Origin: Aquabacterium sp.
GTDB taxonomy: Bacteria > Pseudomonadota > Gammaproteobacteria > Burkholderiales > Burkholderiaceae_C
Assembly: GCF_029946005.1 (NCBI RefSeq)
Contig: NZ_JAQSDR010000027.1
Span: forward strand, 121,329-185,328
Length of the DNA: 64,000 nucleotides
Direction of reading: 5' to 3'
Of the stretch, positions 53,820-63,486 are shown piece after piece. Under the pieces are notes generated by a model. The model saw nothing but the letters and a program-made list of their open reading frames with translations. It ran no database searches and was not told the origin of the DNA. A program made the translations under genes and the position numbers. Positions within the stretch are counted from its first letter, which is position 1; the number at the start of each line of letters is the position of its first letter.

Positions 53820-54368
53820 ATCGCTAACTTTTTTGACCGCCGGACGCCCAATGTTGAGCGCAAGCACCGGCTGAATCGTGAGATCACTGCGCTAGAAGTC
53901 CGACTGAACGGGATTGAGAACGAGCCTTTGGGCATCGTGAGCATCCAGGACGCTTTGCGCATGTCTGCCGAAGCCGATGTGGACTTGGTCGAAATTGCCG
54001 CCGCGGCTGAGCCGCCGGTCTGTCGTCTGATGGACTACGGCAAGTTCAAGTACCAGGAGCAGAAGAAGGCTCACGACGCCAAGCTCAAGCAGAAAGTGAT
54101 CGAAGTCAAGGAAGTCAAGTTCCGTCCAGGCACGGACGAAGGCGACTACCAGATCAAGATGCGCAATTTGCGCAAGTTCCTGGAAGACGGCGACAAGGGC
54201 AAAGTGACCTTGCGCTATCGGGGCCGAGAAATCACCCACCAGGACATTGGCATGAGGTTGCTGGAGCGTGTGCGTGATGAGCTCACCGATGTGTCGGTGG
54301 TCGAGAACATGCCCAAGCTCGAAGGACGCCAGATGATCATGATCCTGGGTCCGAAGCGCAAGAAGTGA
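53820..54368 (+). CDS. infC: Translation initiation factor IF-3 (AUC start)
   Basis: The protein (182 residues) has [17 protein letters not shown], the IF3-N fold, and [39 protein letters not shown] and [15 protein letters not shown]. No in-frame ATG or GTG gives a full-length product. ATC at 53820 gives the N terminus ANFFDRR...[10 protein letters not shown] and has AAGGA about eight bases upstream. AUU/AUC starts are the known basis of IF-3 autoregulation, so the rare start codon fits. Starting at the first TTG (53928) would delete 36 conserved residues. Confidence 0.93.
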   Translation: MANFFDRRTPNVERKHRLNREITALEVRLNGIENEPLGIVSIQDALRMSAEADVDLVEIAAAAEPPVCRLMDYGKFKYQEQKKAHDAKLKQKVIEVKEVKFRPGTDEGDYQIKMRNLRKFLEDGDKGKVTLRYRGREITHQDIGMRLLERVRDELTDVSVVENMPKLEGRQMIMILGPKRKK

Positions 54369-54504
54369 CATCTCCCGGGCAACCGGGGGTGTTTGCCCTG
54401 GAGAAGGTTTGGTCGCCGTCTCCGTGGGTTCAAAGTGCCTGCAGGCCATCAAGACGCGGAGAAGTTCGCGGCGCCTGTCAGGAACAATTTAAAAGGAGCA
54501 GAAC

Positions 54505-54708
54505 ATGCCCAAAATGAAGACCAAGAGCAGTGCGAAAAAGCGTTTTCGCGTGCGCCCGGGTGGCACCGTCAAGCGCGGTTCCGCCTTCAAGCGCCACATC
54601 CTGACCAAAAAATCCACGAAGACGAAGCGCCAACTGCGCGGGATCACCAGCGTGCATGAAACCAACATGAGCTCCGTCGCACAGATGTTGCCCGGGTTTG
54701 GTATCTGA
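54505..54708 (+). CDS. rpmI: 50S ribosomal protein L35
   Basis: The 67-residue basic protein begins [20 protein letters not shown] and contains [24 protein letters not shown]. It binds 23S rRNA in the large subunit. AAAAGGAGC is the ribosome site. It lies between infC and rplT, whose product L20 usually represses this cistron pair. Confidence 0.98.
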   Translation: MPKMKTKSSAKKRFRVRPGGTVKRGSAFKRHILTKKSTKTKRQLRGITSVHETNMSSVAQMLPGFGI

Positions 54709-54746
54709 TTTTTTGATTTTGATTCACCGCCTGAAGGAATTCATCC

Positions 54747-55106
54747 ATGCCTCGCGTTAAACGTGGTGTAACAGCCCGTGCTCGTCACAAAAAAGTCCTA
54801 GCCCTCGCCAAGGGTTTCCGCGGTCGCCGCAAGAACGTTTTCCGCATTGCCAAGCAAGCGGTCATGAAAGCTGGGCAATATGCCTACCGTGACCGCCGTG
54901 CCAAAAAGCGTGTGTTCCGTCGCTTGTGGATTGCCCGTATCAACGCCGGCAGCCGTTCACTGGGCTTGACTTACAGCAAGTTCATGGCCGGCATCAAGAA
55001 AGCGTCGATCGAGATCGACCGCAAGGTCCTGTCCGACATGGCCATCAATGACCCGGCTGCTTTTGCAAGCCTGGTTGAGATTGCCAAGTCCAAGCTGGCC
55101 GCTTGA
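54747..55106 (+). CDS. rplT: 50S ribosomal protein L20
   Basis: The 119-residue protein begins [36 protein letters not shown]20 nucleates early 50S assembly and in other bacteria represses its own operon by binding the leader. It lies 38 bp after rpmI. Confidence 0.98.
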   Translation: MPRVKRGVTARARHKKVLALAKGFRGRRKNVFRIAKQAVMKAGQYAYRDRRAKKRVFRRLWIARINAGSRSLGLTYSKFMAGIKKASIEIDRKVLSDMAINDPAAFASLVEIAKSKLAA

Positions 55107-55125
55107 TAGCCTTGCACAGCACATC

Positions 55126-55198
55126 ATGCTGAAACGGTTCGGCTGAATTTTCAGCCGAGCTTTCACAAAGGCCTGACCCCGTGTCCGGCCTTTTTTTT
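55126..55198 (+). terminator. Hairpin and terminator between rplT and pheS
   Basis: A hairpin TCGGCTGA/TCAGCCGA (55139-55158) is followed by an intrinsic terminator, AAAGGCC ... GGCCTTT with eight Ts (55167-55198). A six-codon ORF MLKRFG (55126-55146) precedes them. It may simply end rplT transcription or may attenuate pheS; only one Phe codon is present, so phenylalanine-specific control is not well supported. Confidence 0.7.
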
Positions 55199-55239
55199 CG
55201 ACGCCGTACAACGAAAACCACGACGAAGAGCGCGACGAA

Positions 55240-56277
55240 ATGAACGATCTCGAACTACTGGTTCAAACCGCCGCCGAGGCTTTTGCCGCTGCCGCCACGC
55301 CCGCCGATCTGGAAAACGCCAAGGCGCGCTTTCTGGGCAAGTCTGGCAGCCTGACGGAGCTGCTCAAGGGCATGGGCGCGCTGAGCGTGGAAGACAAGAA
55401 GACGCGCGGCGCCGCCATCAACCAGGCCAAGCAGCAGGTCGAAGCCGCCTTGACGGCACGCCGCCAGGCCTTGGCCGATGACGAGTTGGCCCTTCAACTG
55501 CGCGCCGAAAGCCTGGACGTGAGCCTGCCTGGCCGTCGTCGCGGCGAGGGCGGTTTGCATCCCGTGTCGCTGACGCTGGAACGCATGGAAGCCATTTTCG
55601 GCTCGATGGGTTTTGCCGTGGCCGATGGCCCGGAAATCGAGACCGACTGGTTCAACTTCACGGCCCTGAATACGCCGGAAGACCACCCCGCGCGTTCCAT
55701 GCACGACACCTTCTATGTGGAAGGCGGCAACCTGCTGCGCACGCACACCAGCCCGATGCAGGTGCGCTACGCGGTGCAGCACGTCAAGCAGCATGCCGAG
55801 GCCGTGGGCCGTGGCGAGCGCATCCCCGAGATCCGCGTGATTGCGCCGGGCCGCACCTACCGGGTCGACAGCGATGCCACTCACTCGCCGATGTTCCACC
55901 AGTGCGAAGGCCTGTGGATCGGCGAGGCCGTGAGTTTCACCGACCTGAAGGCGGTGTTCGCTGATTTCTTCCGCAACTTCTTCGAGACCGATGACCTGGA
56001 CATCCGTTTCCGGCCGTCATTCTTCCCCTTCACCGAACCTTCGGCCGAGGTGGACATCGCTTTCGCCAGTGGCCCCTTGAAGGGCCGTTGGCTGGAAGTG
56101 GGGGGCTCAGGCCAGGTGCACCCCAATGTGGTTCGCAACTTTGGCCTGGACCCTGAAAAGTACATCGGCTTTGCTTTCGGCCTGGGGCCTGATCGCTTGA
56201 CGATGCTGCGCTATGGGGTCAATGACCTGCGCCTGTTCTATGAAGGCGATCTGCGCTTCTTGTCGCAGTTTCAGTGA
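55240..56277 (+). CDS. pheS: Phenylalanyl-tRNA synthetase alpha subunit
   Basis: The 345-residue class II catalytic subunit has [32 protein letters not shown] DTFYVE...[10 protein letters not shown] (motif 2) and [42 protein letters not shown] (motif 3). It forms an alpha2-beta2 enzyme with PheT. Unusually, an alcohol dehydrogenase gene lies between pheS and pheT. Confidence 0.97.
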   Translation: MNDLELLVQTAAEAFAAAATPADLENAKARFLGKSGSLTELLKGMGALSVEDKKTRGAAINQAKQQVEAALTARRQALADDELALQLRAESLDVSLPGRRRGEGGLHPVSLTLERMEAIFGSMGFAVADGPEIETDWFNFTALNTPEDHPARSMHDTFYVEGGNLLRTHTSPMQVRYAVQHVKQHAEAVGRGERIPEIRVIAPGRTYRVDSDATHSPMFHQCEGLWIGEAVSFTDLKAVFADFFRNFFETDDLDIRFRPSFFPFTEPSAEVDIAFASGPLKGRWLEVGGSGQVHPNVVRNFGLDPEKYIGFAFGLGPDRLTMLRYGVNDLRLFYEGDLRFLSQFQ

Positions 56278-56309
56278 AGATTGACGTCCCCACACCTGGA
56301 GCCGAACAC

Positions 56310-57344
56310 ATGACCACCGCCGCCACCTCCATTCAAGCCTGGGCTGCCAATGCCGCCCAGCAGCCGCTCGAGCCTTTCAACTACGAGCCGGGCCCGTTGG
56401 GCTTGGAAGAGGTCGAGATCCAGGTCGAACACTGTGGTTTGTGCCACTCCGACTTGTCCCTGATCGACAACGAGTGGGGCGTGGCGCCTTACCCGATGGT
56501 GGGGGGCCACGAGGTCATCGGCCGTGTGGTGGCCTTGGGGTCGTCGGCCAAGGGCCTGAAGCTGGGTCAGCGCGTCGGCCTGGGCTGGAATTCGTCCAGT
56601 TGCACGCATTGCAATCCCTGCCTGCGCGGGTTGCAACAGTTGTGCCGCCAGGCACAGCCCACCATCATCGGCCACCACGGCGGCTTTGCCGAACGGGTGC
56701 GCGCGCATTGGGTTTGGGTCGCGCCCATTCCTGAAGGGCTGGATGCCAGCAAGGCCGGGCCTTTGTTGTGCGGCGGCGTGACGGTGTTCTCGCCCTTCCT
56801 CACGTATGACGTCAAGCCCACGCAGCGCATCGGCGTGGTTGGCATTGGTGGTCTGGGCCACCTGGCGCTGAAGTTTGGCCGCGCCTGGGGTTGCGAGGTC
56901 ACGGCCTTCACCTCGTCCGAATCGAAGCGCGATGAAGCCTTGCAATTGGGCGCGCACCGCGTGGTCTCCAGCGTGGACCCGGCGTCCATGAAGCAGATCG
57001 CGGGGCAACTGGACCTGGTGCTGGTCACCGTGAACGTGATGCTGAACTGGAAGGCGATCATGGGCACCTTGGCACCCAATGGCCGCCTGCACCTGGTGGG
57101 CGTGCAGACCGAGGCGATGCCCGTTGAAACGCGCAGCCTGATGGCAGCGCAGCGCAGCGTGTCGGCCTCGCCCACGGGCTCGCGGTCCGACATCGATGCC
57201 ATGCTGGCTTTTGCCGCACGCCATGGCATCGCCCCGCAAACCGAGCATTTCCCGATGAGCCGCATCAACGAGGCGCTGGACCACCTGCGTGCCGGCAAGG
57301 CCCGTTACCGCGTGGTGCTGGACGCCGATTTCGCGCAAGCTTGA
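56310..57344 (+). CDS. NAD(P)-dependent zinc alcohol dehydrogenase (YahK/cinnamyl-type) between pheS and pheT
   Basis: The 344-residue MDR enzyme has the catalytic zinc site CGLCHSDLSLIDNEWG and GGHEVIGRV, and the structural-zinc cysteines SCTHCNPCLRGLQQLC. Its NADP loop is IGVVGIGGLGHLALKFGRAWG. It resembles aldehyde reductases of the YahK/CAD subfamily. I use ATG 56310, which follows GGAG; a GTG at 56274 would overlap the pheS stop codon and add 12 residues. It is placed between pheS and pheT (49 bp to pheT) and read in the same direction, so it must be cotranscribed with them. Confidence 0.9.
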   Translation: MTTAATSIQAWAANAAQQPLEPFNYEPGPLGLEEVEIQVEHCGLCHSDLSLIDNEWGVAPYPMVGGHEVIGRVVALGSSAKGLKLGQRVGLGWNSSSCTHCNPCLRGLQQLCRQAQPTIIGHHGGFAERVRAHWVWVAPIPEGLDASKAGPLLCGGVTVFSPFLTYDVKPTQRIGVVGIGGLGHLALKFGRAWGCEVTAFTSSESKRDEALQLGAHRVVSSVDPASMKQIAGQLDLVLVTVNVMLNWKAIMGTLAPNGRLHLVGVQTEAMPVETRSLMAAQRSVSASPTGSRSDIDAMLAFAARHGIAPQTEHFPMSRINEALDHLRAGKARYRVVLDADFAQA

Positions 57345-57393
57345 AATCGCCCCACCGCGCTCACTGAATCAACAGATTTCCCAAGGATCCCTC

Positions 57394-59826
57394 ATGCAAT
57401 TTCCCGAGTCCTGGCTGCGTTCGTTTTGCAACCCTGACCTGAACACCCAGCAACTGGCCGACCTTTTGACCATGGCCGGTCTGGAGGTGGAAGAGCAGCA
57501 GCCAGTGGCGCCTCCTTTCACCGGTGTGGTGGTGGGCTTGGTGCTGGAAGTGGCCAAGCACCCCGATGCCGACCGCTTGAACGTTTGCAAGGTAGACGCG
57601 GGCACGGGCGAGGTGCTGCAGATCGTGTGTGGCGCGGCCAATGTGGCGGTGGGCATCAAAGTGCCTTGCGCCACCGTGGGGGCCGAGTTGCCGCCTGGCG
57701 CCGATGGCAAGCCCTTCAAGATCAAGCTGGGCAAGTTGCGTGGCGTGGAAAGCCAGGGCATGCTGTGCTCGGCACGCGAGTTGGGCGTGTCTGAAGAAGC
57801 GTCTGGCCTGCACATCCTCCCGCTTGACGCGCCGGTGGGCACCAGCATCCGCGACTACCTGCAGTTGGACGACACGCTGCTGACGCTCAAGCTCACACCC
57901 AATCTGGCGCATTGCCTGAGCGTGCAAGGCGTGGCCCGTGAAGTCGCGGCCCTGACTGGCGCGCATTTGAACCGTTTGACCATCAAGCACGTGGTGCCCA
58001 CGATCGACGACCGCGTGCCGGTGAAGGTGACCGCGCCTGACCTGTGCGGTCGGTTTGCGGGCCGCGTTATCAAGGGTGTGAACCCCAAGGCGCCCACGCC
58101 AGCCTGGATGGTGGACCGCCTGGCCCGTTGTGGCCAACGCTCCGTGTCGGCCTTGGTCGACATCTCGAACTACGTGATGTTCGAGCTGGGCCAGCCTTCG
58201 CACGTGTTCGACCTGGACAAGGTGCATGGCGGCCTGACCGTGCGTTGGGCGCAGGCGGGCGAAACGCTCAAGCTGCTCAATGGCCAGACCGTGACCCTGG
58301 ACGAGCAAGTGGGCGTGATCGCCGACGAGCAGCAGGTCGAGTCGCTGGCCGGTGTGATGGGTGGCGATGCCACCTCGGTGGGCGACGACACCCGCAATGT
58401 CTACCTGGAAGCCGCATTCTGGTGGCCCAAGGCCATTGCAGGCCGCGCCCGCCGCTACAACTTCTCGACCGATGCCTCGCACCGTTACGAGCGCGGCGTG
58501 GACCCGGCGCCCACGGTCGAAGCCATCGAGCACATCACCCGTTTGATCCTGGACATCTGCGGTGGCCAGGCAGGCCCGGTGGATGACCAAGTGGTCAAGG
58601 CTGTTGAACGTCACCCTGTCACCTTGCGCCTGTCGCGCGCCCAGAAGGTGATCGGCATGCCCGTGACCCTGGCCCAGTGCCAGGAAGTGTTCACTCGCCT
58701 GGACCTGCACTACGGCACGCAGGCCGCCAAGGGCGGTGACACCAACCTGGTGGTCAATCCGCCGAGCTGGCGCTTCGACCTGCAGATCGAAGAAGACCTG
58801 ATCGAAGAAGTGGTGCGCGTGATTGGCTTCGACCAGTTGCCCAAGCGCCCACCCATGGCGCCCATCGAAGCGCAGGTGTTGCCTGAGGCCAAGCGCAGCC
58901 TGTTTGCGGTGCGTCGTTCGGTGGCCAGCCGTGGCTACCAGGAGACCATCAACTTCAGCTTCGTCGAGGAGCGTTGGGAGCGCGAGCTGGCGGGCAACGA
59001 GAACCCCATCCGCGTGCTCAACCCCATTGCGAGCCCCTTGAGTGTGATGCGCTCCAGCCTGGTCGGTAGCTTGGTTGAAGTGCTGCGCACCAACCTCTCG
59101 CGCAAGGCTGACCGGGTGCGCATTTTCGAGATTGGGCGCGTGTTCAAGCGCGATGCGTCGGTCATCAACAGTGACCAGACCGTGGCCGGCATTGATCAGC
59201 CGGTCCGCGTCACGGGCCTGGCTTATGGCCCGGCCGATGTGCAGCAATGGGGCGCTGCTTCTCGCACCGTTGACTTCTTCGACGTGAAGGGCGACGTGGA
59301 GGCCTTGCTGGCACCTCGCCAGCCGCGTTTTGTGGCTGCCGAGCACCCGGCTTTCCACCCCGGGCGCTGTGCCCGCGTGGAACTGGATGGTCAAGCCGTG
59401 GGCTTTGTCGGTGAGTTGCACCCCAAGTGGCGCCAGGGCTATGAATTGCCCCAAGCCCCGGTGCTGTTCGAGCTGGATGCGTCCGTGCTGACCCAGCGCG
59501 TGGTGCCCGCCTCCCAGCCTGTGCCGCGCCTGCAATCGGTCTACCGCGACCTGGCCCTGGTGGTGAACGACAGCATCACGCACGATGCTTTGATGGCCGC
59601 GATCACTGAGGCGCCGTCTGAAGGCCTGGTGCGTGGCGCACGCCTGTTCGACATCTACAAGCCCAAGGCGGCGGTGGCCGGCATGGCCGAGAACGAGCGC
59701 AGCCTGGCGGTGCGCATCGAATTGCGCGACGATGAGCAGACCTTGACCGATGAGCGCATCGAGGCATCCCTGAAGGGCGTGCTGGCGTCCTTGTCGCAAC
59801 GCGTCAGTGCGCGGGTGCGATCATGA
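57394..59826 (+). CDS. pheT: Phenylalanyl-tRNA synthetase beta subunit
   Basis: The protein (810 residues) has an N-terminal EMAP/OB tRNA-binding domain ([25 protein letters not shown]), B3/4 and B5 domains, and the catalytic-like core. A C-terminal FDX-ACB domain ([20 protein letters not shown]) follows. It carries tRNA-Phe recognition and editing. ATG 57394 is the family start. The stop overlaps the ihfA start codon (ATGA). Confidence 0.97.
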   Translation: MQFPESWLRSFCNPDLNTQQLADLLTMAGLEVEEQQPVAPPFTGVVVGLVLEVAKHPDADRLNVCKVDAGTGEVLQIVCGAANVAVGIKVPCATVGAELPPGADGKPFKIKLGKLRGVESQGMLCSARELGVSEEASGLHILPLDAPVGTSIRDYLQLDDTLLTLKLTPNLAHCLSVQGVAREVAALTGAHLNRLTIKHVVPTIDDRVPVKVTAPDLCGRFAGRVIKGVNPKAPTPAWMVDRLARCGQRSVSALVDISNYVMFELGQPSHVFDLDKVHGGLTVRWAQAGETLKLLNGQTVTLDEQVGVIADEQQVESLAGVMGGDATSVGDDTRNVYLEAAFWWPKAIAGRARRYNFSTDASHRYERGVDPAPTVEAIEHITRLILDICGGQAGPVDDQVVKAVERHPVTLRLSRAQKVIGMPVTLAQCQEVFTRLDLHYGTQAAKGGDTNLVVNPPSWRFDLQIEEDLIEEVVRVIGFDQLPKRPPMAPIEAQVLPEAKRSLFAVRRSVASRGYQETINFSFVEERWERELAGNENPIRVLNPIASPLSVMRSSLVGSLVEVLRTNLSRKADRVRIFEIGRVFKRDASVINSDQTVAGIDQPVRVTGLAYGPADVQQWGAASRTVDFFDVKGDVEALLAPRQPRFVAAEHPAFHPGRCARVELDGQAVGFVGELHPKWRQGYELPQAPVLFELDASVLTQRVVPASQPVPRLQSVYRDLALVVNDSITHDALMAAITEAPSEGLVRGARLFDIYKPKAAVAGMAENERSLAVRIELRDDEQTLTDERIEASLKGVLASLSQRVSARVRS

Positions 59827-60182
59827 CGGACAAGCTGCCCGAAGTGAATGTGCTGTTGCCGACCCTGGAAACGCCCACGCTGACCAAGGCCGATTTGTCC
59901 GAGATGCTGTTCGATCGGCTCGGCCTGAACAAGCGCGAGTCCAAGGACATGGTCGAGGCGTTTTTCGAGCTGGTGCACGAGACGCTGGACCAGGGCCAGG
60001 ACGTGAAGCTGTCGGGCTTTGGCAACTTCCAGATCAGGCGCAAAGCGCCGCGTCCCGGGCGCAATCCCCGCACCGGCGAGGCCATTCCCATCGCGGAACG
60101 CCACGTGGTCACCTTTCACGCCAGCCAGAAGCTGAAGGGCATGGTGCAAGGAGACTCCCCCTTAGAGGACGAGTTGGAGTAA
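59823..60182 (+). CDS. ihfA: Integration host factor alpha subunit
   Basis: The 119-residue DNA-bending protein has [31 protein letters not shown] and the signature [22 protein letters not shown]. The N terminus ([19 protein letters not shown]) is about 18 residues longer than the enterobacterial form. With IhfB it bends DNA at promoters and recombination sites. pheT-ihfA coupling is widespread in proteobacteria. Confidence 0.96.
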   Translation: MTDKLPEVNVLLPTLETPTLTKADLSEMLFDRLGLNKRESKDMVEAFFELVHETLDQGQDVKLSGFGNFQIRRKAPRPGRNPRTGEAIPIAERHVVTFHASQKLKGMVQGDSPLEDELE

Positions 60183-60252
60183 AGTCTCAGGCCCTTCACC
60201 GATCTTGTTGATTTAGATCGGGAAATTGCCAAACACGGGCCTTTTGACGACC

Positions 60253-60762
60253 ATGGACAGCGCCTTGCCGCCAATTCCCGCGAAACGCTACTTCACCATC
60301 GGTGAGGTCAGTGAACTGTGCCTGGTCAAGCCGTATGTGCTGCGCTACTGGGAGCAGGAGTTCGTCCAGCTCAAGCCCATGAAGCGGCGCGGCAATCGGC
60401 GCTACTACCAGCACCACGAGGTGCTGCTGATCCGCCGCATCCGCGAGTTGCTGTATGACCAGGGTTTCACCATCAGCGGGGCGCGCAACCGCCTGACCGA
60501 GCTGGGTGCCCGTGGTGCCTTGCCCAAGCTGGATCCTGCCTTGCTGGGCGAAGAGACCGAACCCCTGGACGAGGTGGTGCAGCAGCAGCCCGCCGTGGCT
60601 TTGCAGGCCGGTTCGCGCGCGCCTGCCACGTCCCAGCGTATGGCGAACGCGCCGGAGACCACCTGGTTGGGCCCCGATGTGCGCGAGGTGCAAAAGGCCA
60701 GTCCGCAGGTGGTGGAACAGCTGCGCGAGGCCTTGTTGTCGATCCGCGAATTGCTGGAATGA
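60253..60762 (+). CDS. MerR-family transcriptional regulator
   Basis: The product (about 169 residues) has a MerR-type winged helix: KRYFTIGEVSELCLVKPYVLRYWEQEFVQLKPMKRRGNRRYYQHHEVLLIRRIRELLYDQGFTISGARNRL. The C-terminal half has no cysteine metal site and ends in a Leu-rich helix, so it is not a classic metal sensor. It sits after ihfA, as in many proteobacteria. The hairpin CCGATCT/AGATCGG (60200-60222) just upstream is of unknown role. Target genes are unknown. Confidence 0.88.
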   Translation: MDSALPPIPAKRYFTIGEVSELCLVKPYVLRYWEQEFVQLKPMKRRGNRRYYQHHEVLLIRRIRELLYDQGFTISGARNRLTELGARGALPKLDPALLGEETEPLDEVVQQQPAVALQAGSRAPATSQRMANAPETTWLGPDVREVQKASPQVVEQLREALLSIRELLE

Positions 60763-60775
60763 CCAAAATTAATGG

Positions 60776-60781
60776 TATAGT
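60776..60781 (+). promoter_or_regulatory. -10 element of tRNA-Pro(GGG)
   Basis: TATAGT lies 9 bases before the tRNA 5' end, matching the placement seen at the other tRNA genes here. Confidence 0.45.
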
Positions 60782-60788
60782 CTAAGTC

Positions 60789-60867
<79 letters not shown>

Positions 60868-60876
60868 AGCATCACG

Positions 60877-60906
60877 AGGGTTAGTAGGTTAGCGCCTACT
60901 AACCCT
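60877..60906 (+). terminator. Hairpin after tRNA-Pro(GGG)
   Basis: AGGGTTAGTAGG pairs with CCTACTAACCCT around the loop TTAGCG. The following run is weak (TTTCGTG), so termination may be inefficient. Confidence 0.55.
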
Positions 60907-61068
60907 TTCGTGTTTCTGGGCCACCTTGATGCCCGACTTATCCCCGACTTCTGTGGATAACCTTGTTGGCAAGTGCTGGGTAAAGCGACGCTCCCCAGGC
61001 AAGCGCTTTCTGTGCTGCGAAATGAGGCAGTTCCGTGACATCTGGAGCATCCTTTGTCCTTGAGAAAA

Positions 61069-61665
61069 ATGGCCCCAACCAAGGAAGAGACCGCGCTGCT
61101 GCCGCCTTTCCCCGGTTTGCCTCTGGAGTGCATCTTTGTGCCTAGAACTGAGGCCGAGTTTGCCTCAGCGTTTGACGAGATCCTGGCGGCGGGCCGAGCA
61201 GGCTTCGACACCGAATCCAAGCCCACCTTCACCTTTGGCGAGGTCAGCGAAGGCCCGCACGTGGTGCAGTTCGCCTTGAGCGACAAAGCCTTCATCTTTC
61301 AGCCGCACCGCAGCGAGGGGCACGCCTTCCTGACCGAGTTGTTGTACTCGGACAAGGTGCTCAAGGTCGGTTTCGGCCTGCAGTCCGATAAAGGGCAGAT
61401 CCACGCCAAGCTGGGTGTTCAGCTTCAGGCGGTGCTTGACTTGAACAGCGTGTTCCGCAAAGAGGGCTACAACAACTCGATGGGCGTGCGGGCGGCCGTG
61501 GGCGTGGTGTTCAAGCAGCAGTTTCACAAGTCCAAGAAAACGACCACGTCCAACTGGGAAGCGCGCGAGCTCACGGACAAGCAGTTGCTGTACGCGGCCA
61601 ATGATGCCTATGCCGCGCTCAAGGTGCTCGACGCCCTCCGGCTGTCCAACCCCGATTTGCCTTAG
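61069..61665 (+). CDS. DEDD-type 3'-5' exonuclease
   Basis: The 198-residue protein has the RNase-D/WRN-like exonuclease motifs: I (GFDTESKPTF), II (KVLKVGFGLQSDKG) and III (YAANDAYAALKVL). It lacks the HRDC domain of RNase D, so it is a stand-alone nuclease; substrate (DNA or RNA) is not known. ATG 61069 is used, and a TTG start at 61054 is possible. Confidence 0.85.
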   Translation: MAPTKEETALLPPFPGLPLECIFVPRTEAEFASAFDEILAAGRAGFDTESKPTFTFGEVSEGPHVVQFALSDKAFIFQPHRSEGHAFLTELLYSDKVLKVGFGLQSDKGQIHAKLGVQLQAVLDLNSVFRKEGYNNSMGVRAAVGVVFKQQFHKSKKTTTSNWEARELTDKQLLYAANDAYAALKVLDALRLSNPDLP

Positions 61666-61702
61666 ATCCCACAGAGATGAGCGCAGGCCTTGACCTCGCC
61701 GT

Positions 61703-62713
61703 CTACTCCCCCTGCGCTTGCCTGCGCGCGGCGTACTGGCGCGCCATCAGCGAACACACAAAGAGCTGAAGCTGGTGATAGAACATGATGGGCAGCACCA
61801 GCACGCCCAGCGCTGGATCCCCCCCGAACAACAGCCGCGCCATGGGCACGCCTGAGGCCAGCGTCTTCTTCGATCCGCAGAACACCGCCACGATCTCATC
61901 CTCGACCGGGAAGCCCATGGCCTTGGCCACGCGCTTGGTGAACCACAGCATCGGGAAGAGGAACAGCGCCGCGCCCACCAGCGTGATGACGATCAGGCTC
62001 AGGCCATGCTTGGTCCACAGGCCATCGGCCACCGAATCGCTGAACGAGCACCATACCAGCAGCAGGATCACGCCCTTGTCCACCAGCGTGGTCTTGGACT
62101 TGATGGATTTGAAGAAATTGCCCAGCCACGGCCGCAGCAACTGGCCCAGCACGAAGGGCAACAACAACATGCGCGCCACCTTCAACATCGTGTCGCCCAG
62201 GTCCATGCCCTGGCCGGTGCCGCTGTGGCTGCCAAACACCAGGCTGGCCAGCAAGGGTGTCAGGAACACGCCCAGCAAGGTCGACAGCGTGGCGTTCAAG
62301 ATCGCGGCGGCCACATTGCCCCGCGCCAGCCCCGTCATCGTGACCGACGACGACACCGTGGATGGCAGCACCGCCAGGTAGAAGAAGCCCAGCAGCAGAT
62401 CGTGCGGGATGTAAGGCCCCAGGCCCAAACTCAGCAACCACCACCACAGCGGAAAGGCCACGAAGGTGCACACCTGCACCACCAGGTGCAGCCGCCAGCG
62501 CGAGGCGCCTTGCTTGAGGCTGTCGGTGGACAAGCCCATGCCGTGCAAAAAGAACACCATGAAAATGCCGACATTGCCCACCTGGTCCAGGTGCAGCGTG
62601 CCCCCTGTTTTGCCCAGTTGGGGCAGCAGCGAGGCCAGCAACACGGCGGCGATCATGCCAACGAGGAAGCCGTCAACGGCGCCGCGTTGCGTTTTGGGGT
62701 GGCGTAGCATCAT
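61703..62713 (-). CDS. Bile acid:sodium symporter family protein (SBF-like)
   Basis: The protein (about 336 residues) has nine or ten membrane helices and an SBF-like (PF13593/YfeH-type) pattern (MVFFLHGMGLSTDSLKQ; GFFYLAVLPSTVSSSVTMTGLARGNVAAAILNATLSTLLGVFLTPLL; VAVFCGSKKTLASGVPMARLLF). Substrates of this group are unknown; it is not likely to take up bile acids in a free-living bacterium. Two adjacent ATG codons (62713 and 62710) can start it. Confidence 0.85.
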   Translation of the reverse strand: MMLRHPKTQRGAVDGFLVGMIAAVLLASLLPQLGKTGGTLHLDQVGNVGIFMVFFLHGMGLSTDSLKQGASRWRLHLVVQVCTFVAFPLWWWLLSLGLGPYIPHDLLLGFFYLAVLPSTVSSSVTMTGLARGNVAAAILNATLSTLLGVFLTPLLASLVFGSHSGTGQGMDLGDTMLKVARMLLLPFVLGQLLRPWLGNFFKSIKSKTTLVDKGVILLLVWCSFSDSVADGLWTKHGLSLIVITLVGAALFLFPMLWFTKRVAKAMGFPVEDEIVAVFCGSKKTLASGVPMARLLFGGDPALGVLVLPIMFYHQLQLFVCSLMARQYAARRQAQGE

Positions 62714-62791
62714 CAAGGGCGGGTCAACAAACAGCAAAAGCGCAAGGTTAAGGCCTGAGCGCCTTGTCCGCTTTCAGCAAGGGGGCCTAGA

Positions 62792-63418
62792 TCAGGGCTT
62801 GCGCCACACGCTGGCCAGCCAGGGTTGTTGCTCGCGCGGCAGGCCTTCGGGGCGGTAGTAATGCGTCAGCTCCGTGAAGCCGACCGACGTGAGGTGATCG
62901 CGCCAGGCGGGGAGGTCGTGGTAGCTGCCATAGCGGCCACCGCTCCAGCCCTCTTGGCCCTGGCCGCGCGGGTTGGAGCTGAAGAGCACGCCGCCGGGTT
63001 TGAGCGTGGCGTGCAGTTGTTGCAGCACGCGGGGCAGCTCCTGGCCGGGCACGTGGAAGAGCGAGGCGTTGGCGAAGATGCCGTCGAAATGCGCAGGCGG
63101 CAGGTCGAGCGCCAGGAAGCTTTGGTGCCAGACCTCGCAACCCGTGTGGGCGCGCGCCATCTCAGCGAAGCGCTCGGCACCGTCCAGGCCGATGGCGTGG
63201 TGGCCCATTTGCGCGAAGGCCTTCAGATCACGGCCGGGGCCGCAGCCGAAGTCCAGCAGGGTGAAGGGGGCGGGCGCCTGGATGTGGGTGAGGAGGGCGG
63301 TGATGTTCTGGCGGACATCGTGGTCGCGCGTGCCATGCCAGAACTGCTCGGCCTGCTGGTTGTAGTGGTCGAGGGTGTTGGTGGCGATGCGGGAGAGGTC
63401 GTTGGGGGTGAGGGGCAT
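62792..63418 (-). CDS. Class I SAM-dependent methyltransferase
   Basis: The product (about 208 residues) has the SAM-binding motif I LLDFGCGPGRDLKAFAQMG and post-I IGLDGAERFAEMARA. Motif III-like FDGIFANASLFHVP follows. The substrate is unknown. I use ATG 63418 (MPLTPNDLSRIATNTLDHYN); a longer frame to 63448 is not needed. It ends 54 bp from the symporter gene, same strand but probably a separate unit. Confidence 0.85.
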   Translation of the reverse strand: MPLTPNDLSRIATNTLDHYNQQAEQFWHGTRDHDVRQNITALLTHIQAPAPFTLLDFGCGPGRDLKAFAQMGHHAIGLDGAERFAEMARAHTGCEVWHQSFLALDLPPAHFDGIFANASLFHVPGQELPRVLQQLHATLKPGGVLFSSNPRGQGQEGWSGGRYGSYHDLPAWRDHLTSVGFTELTHYYRPEGLPREQQPWLASVWRKP

Positions 63419-63486
63419 GGGGGAATGATGGCAGATGCCGGTGTGCAAGGTTCAAAGGCTGGCGCACGGGTGTTATAGGGCGGCAT

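Noticed and set aside
55126..55146. MLKRFG as a phenylalanine leader peptide for pheS
   Set aside because: Only one Phe codon and no clear antiterminator; kept only as a weak observation.
57361..59799. An 812-codon open frame on the minus strand inside pheT
   Set aside because: High-GC codon structure of pheT gives long antisense frames. The translation has no recognisable domain and is His/Gln/Arg-rich, as expected for a shadow.
60952..60960. TGTGGATAA, a perfect DnaA box, after tRNA-Pro(GGG)
   Set aside because: A single box is expected by chance and has no AT-rich region or other origin feature around it.
60868..60970. Possible phage or island attachment site after tRNA-Pro(GGG)
   Set aside because: No integrase, no direct repeat of the tRNA 3' end and no island genes nearby; the inverted repeat is more likely a terminator.
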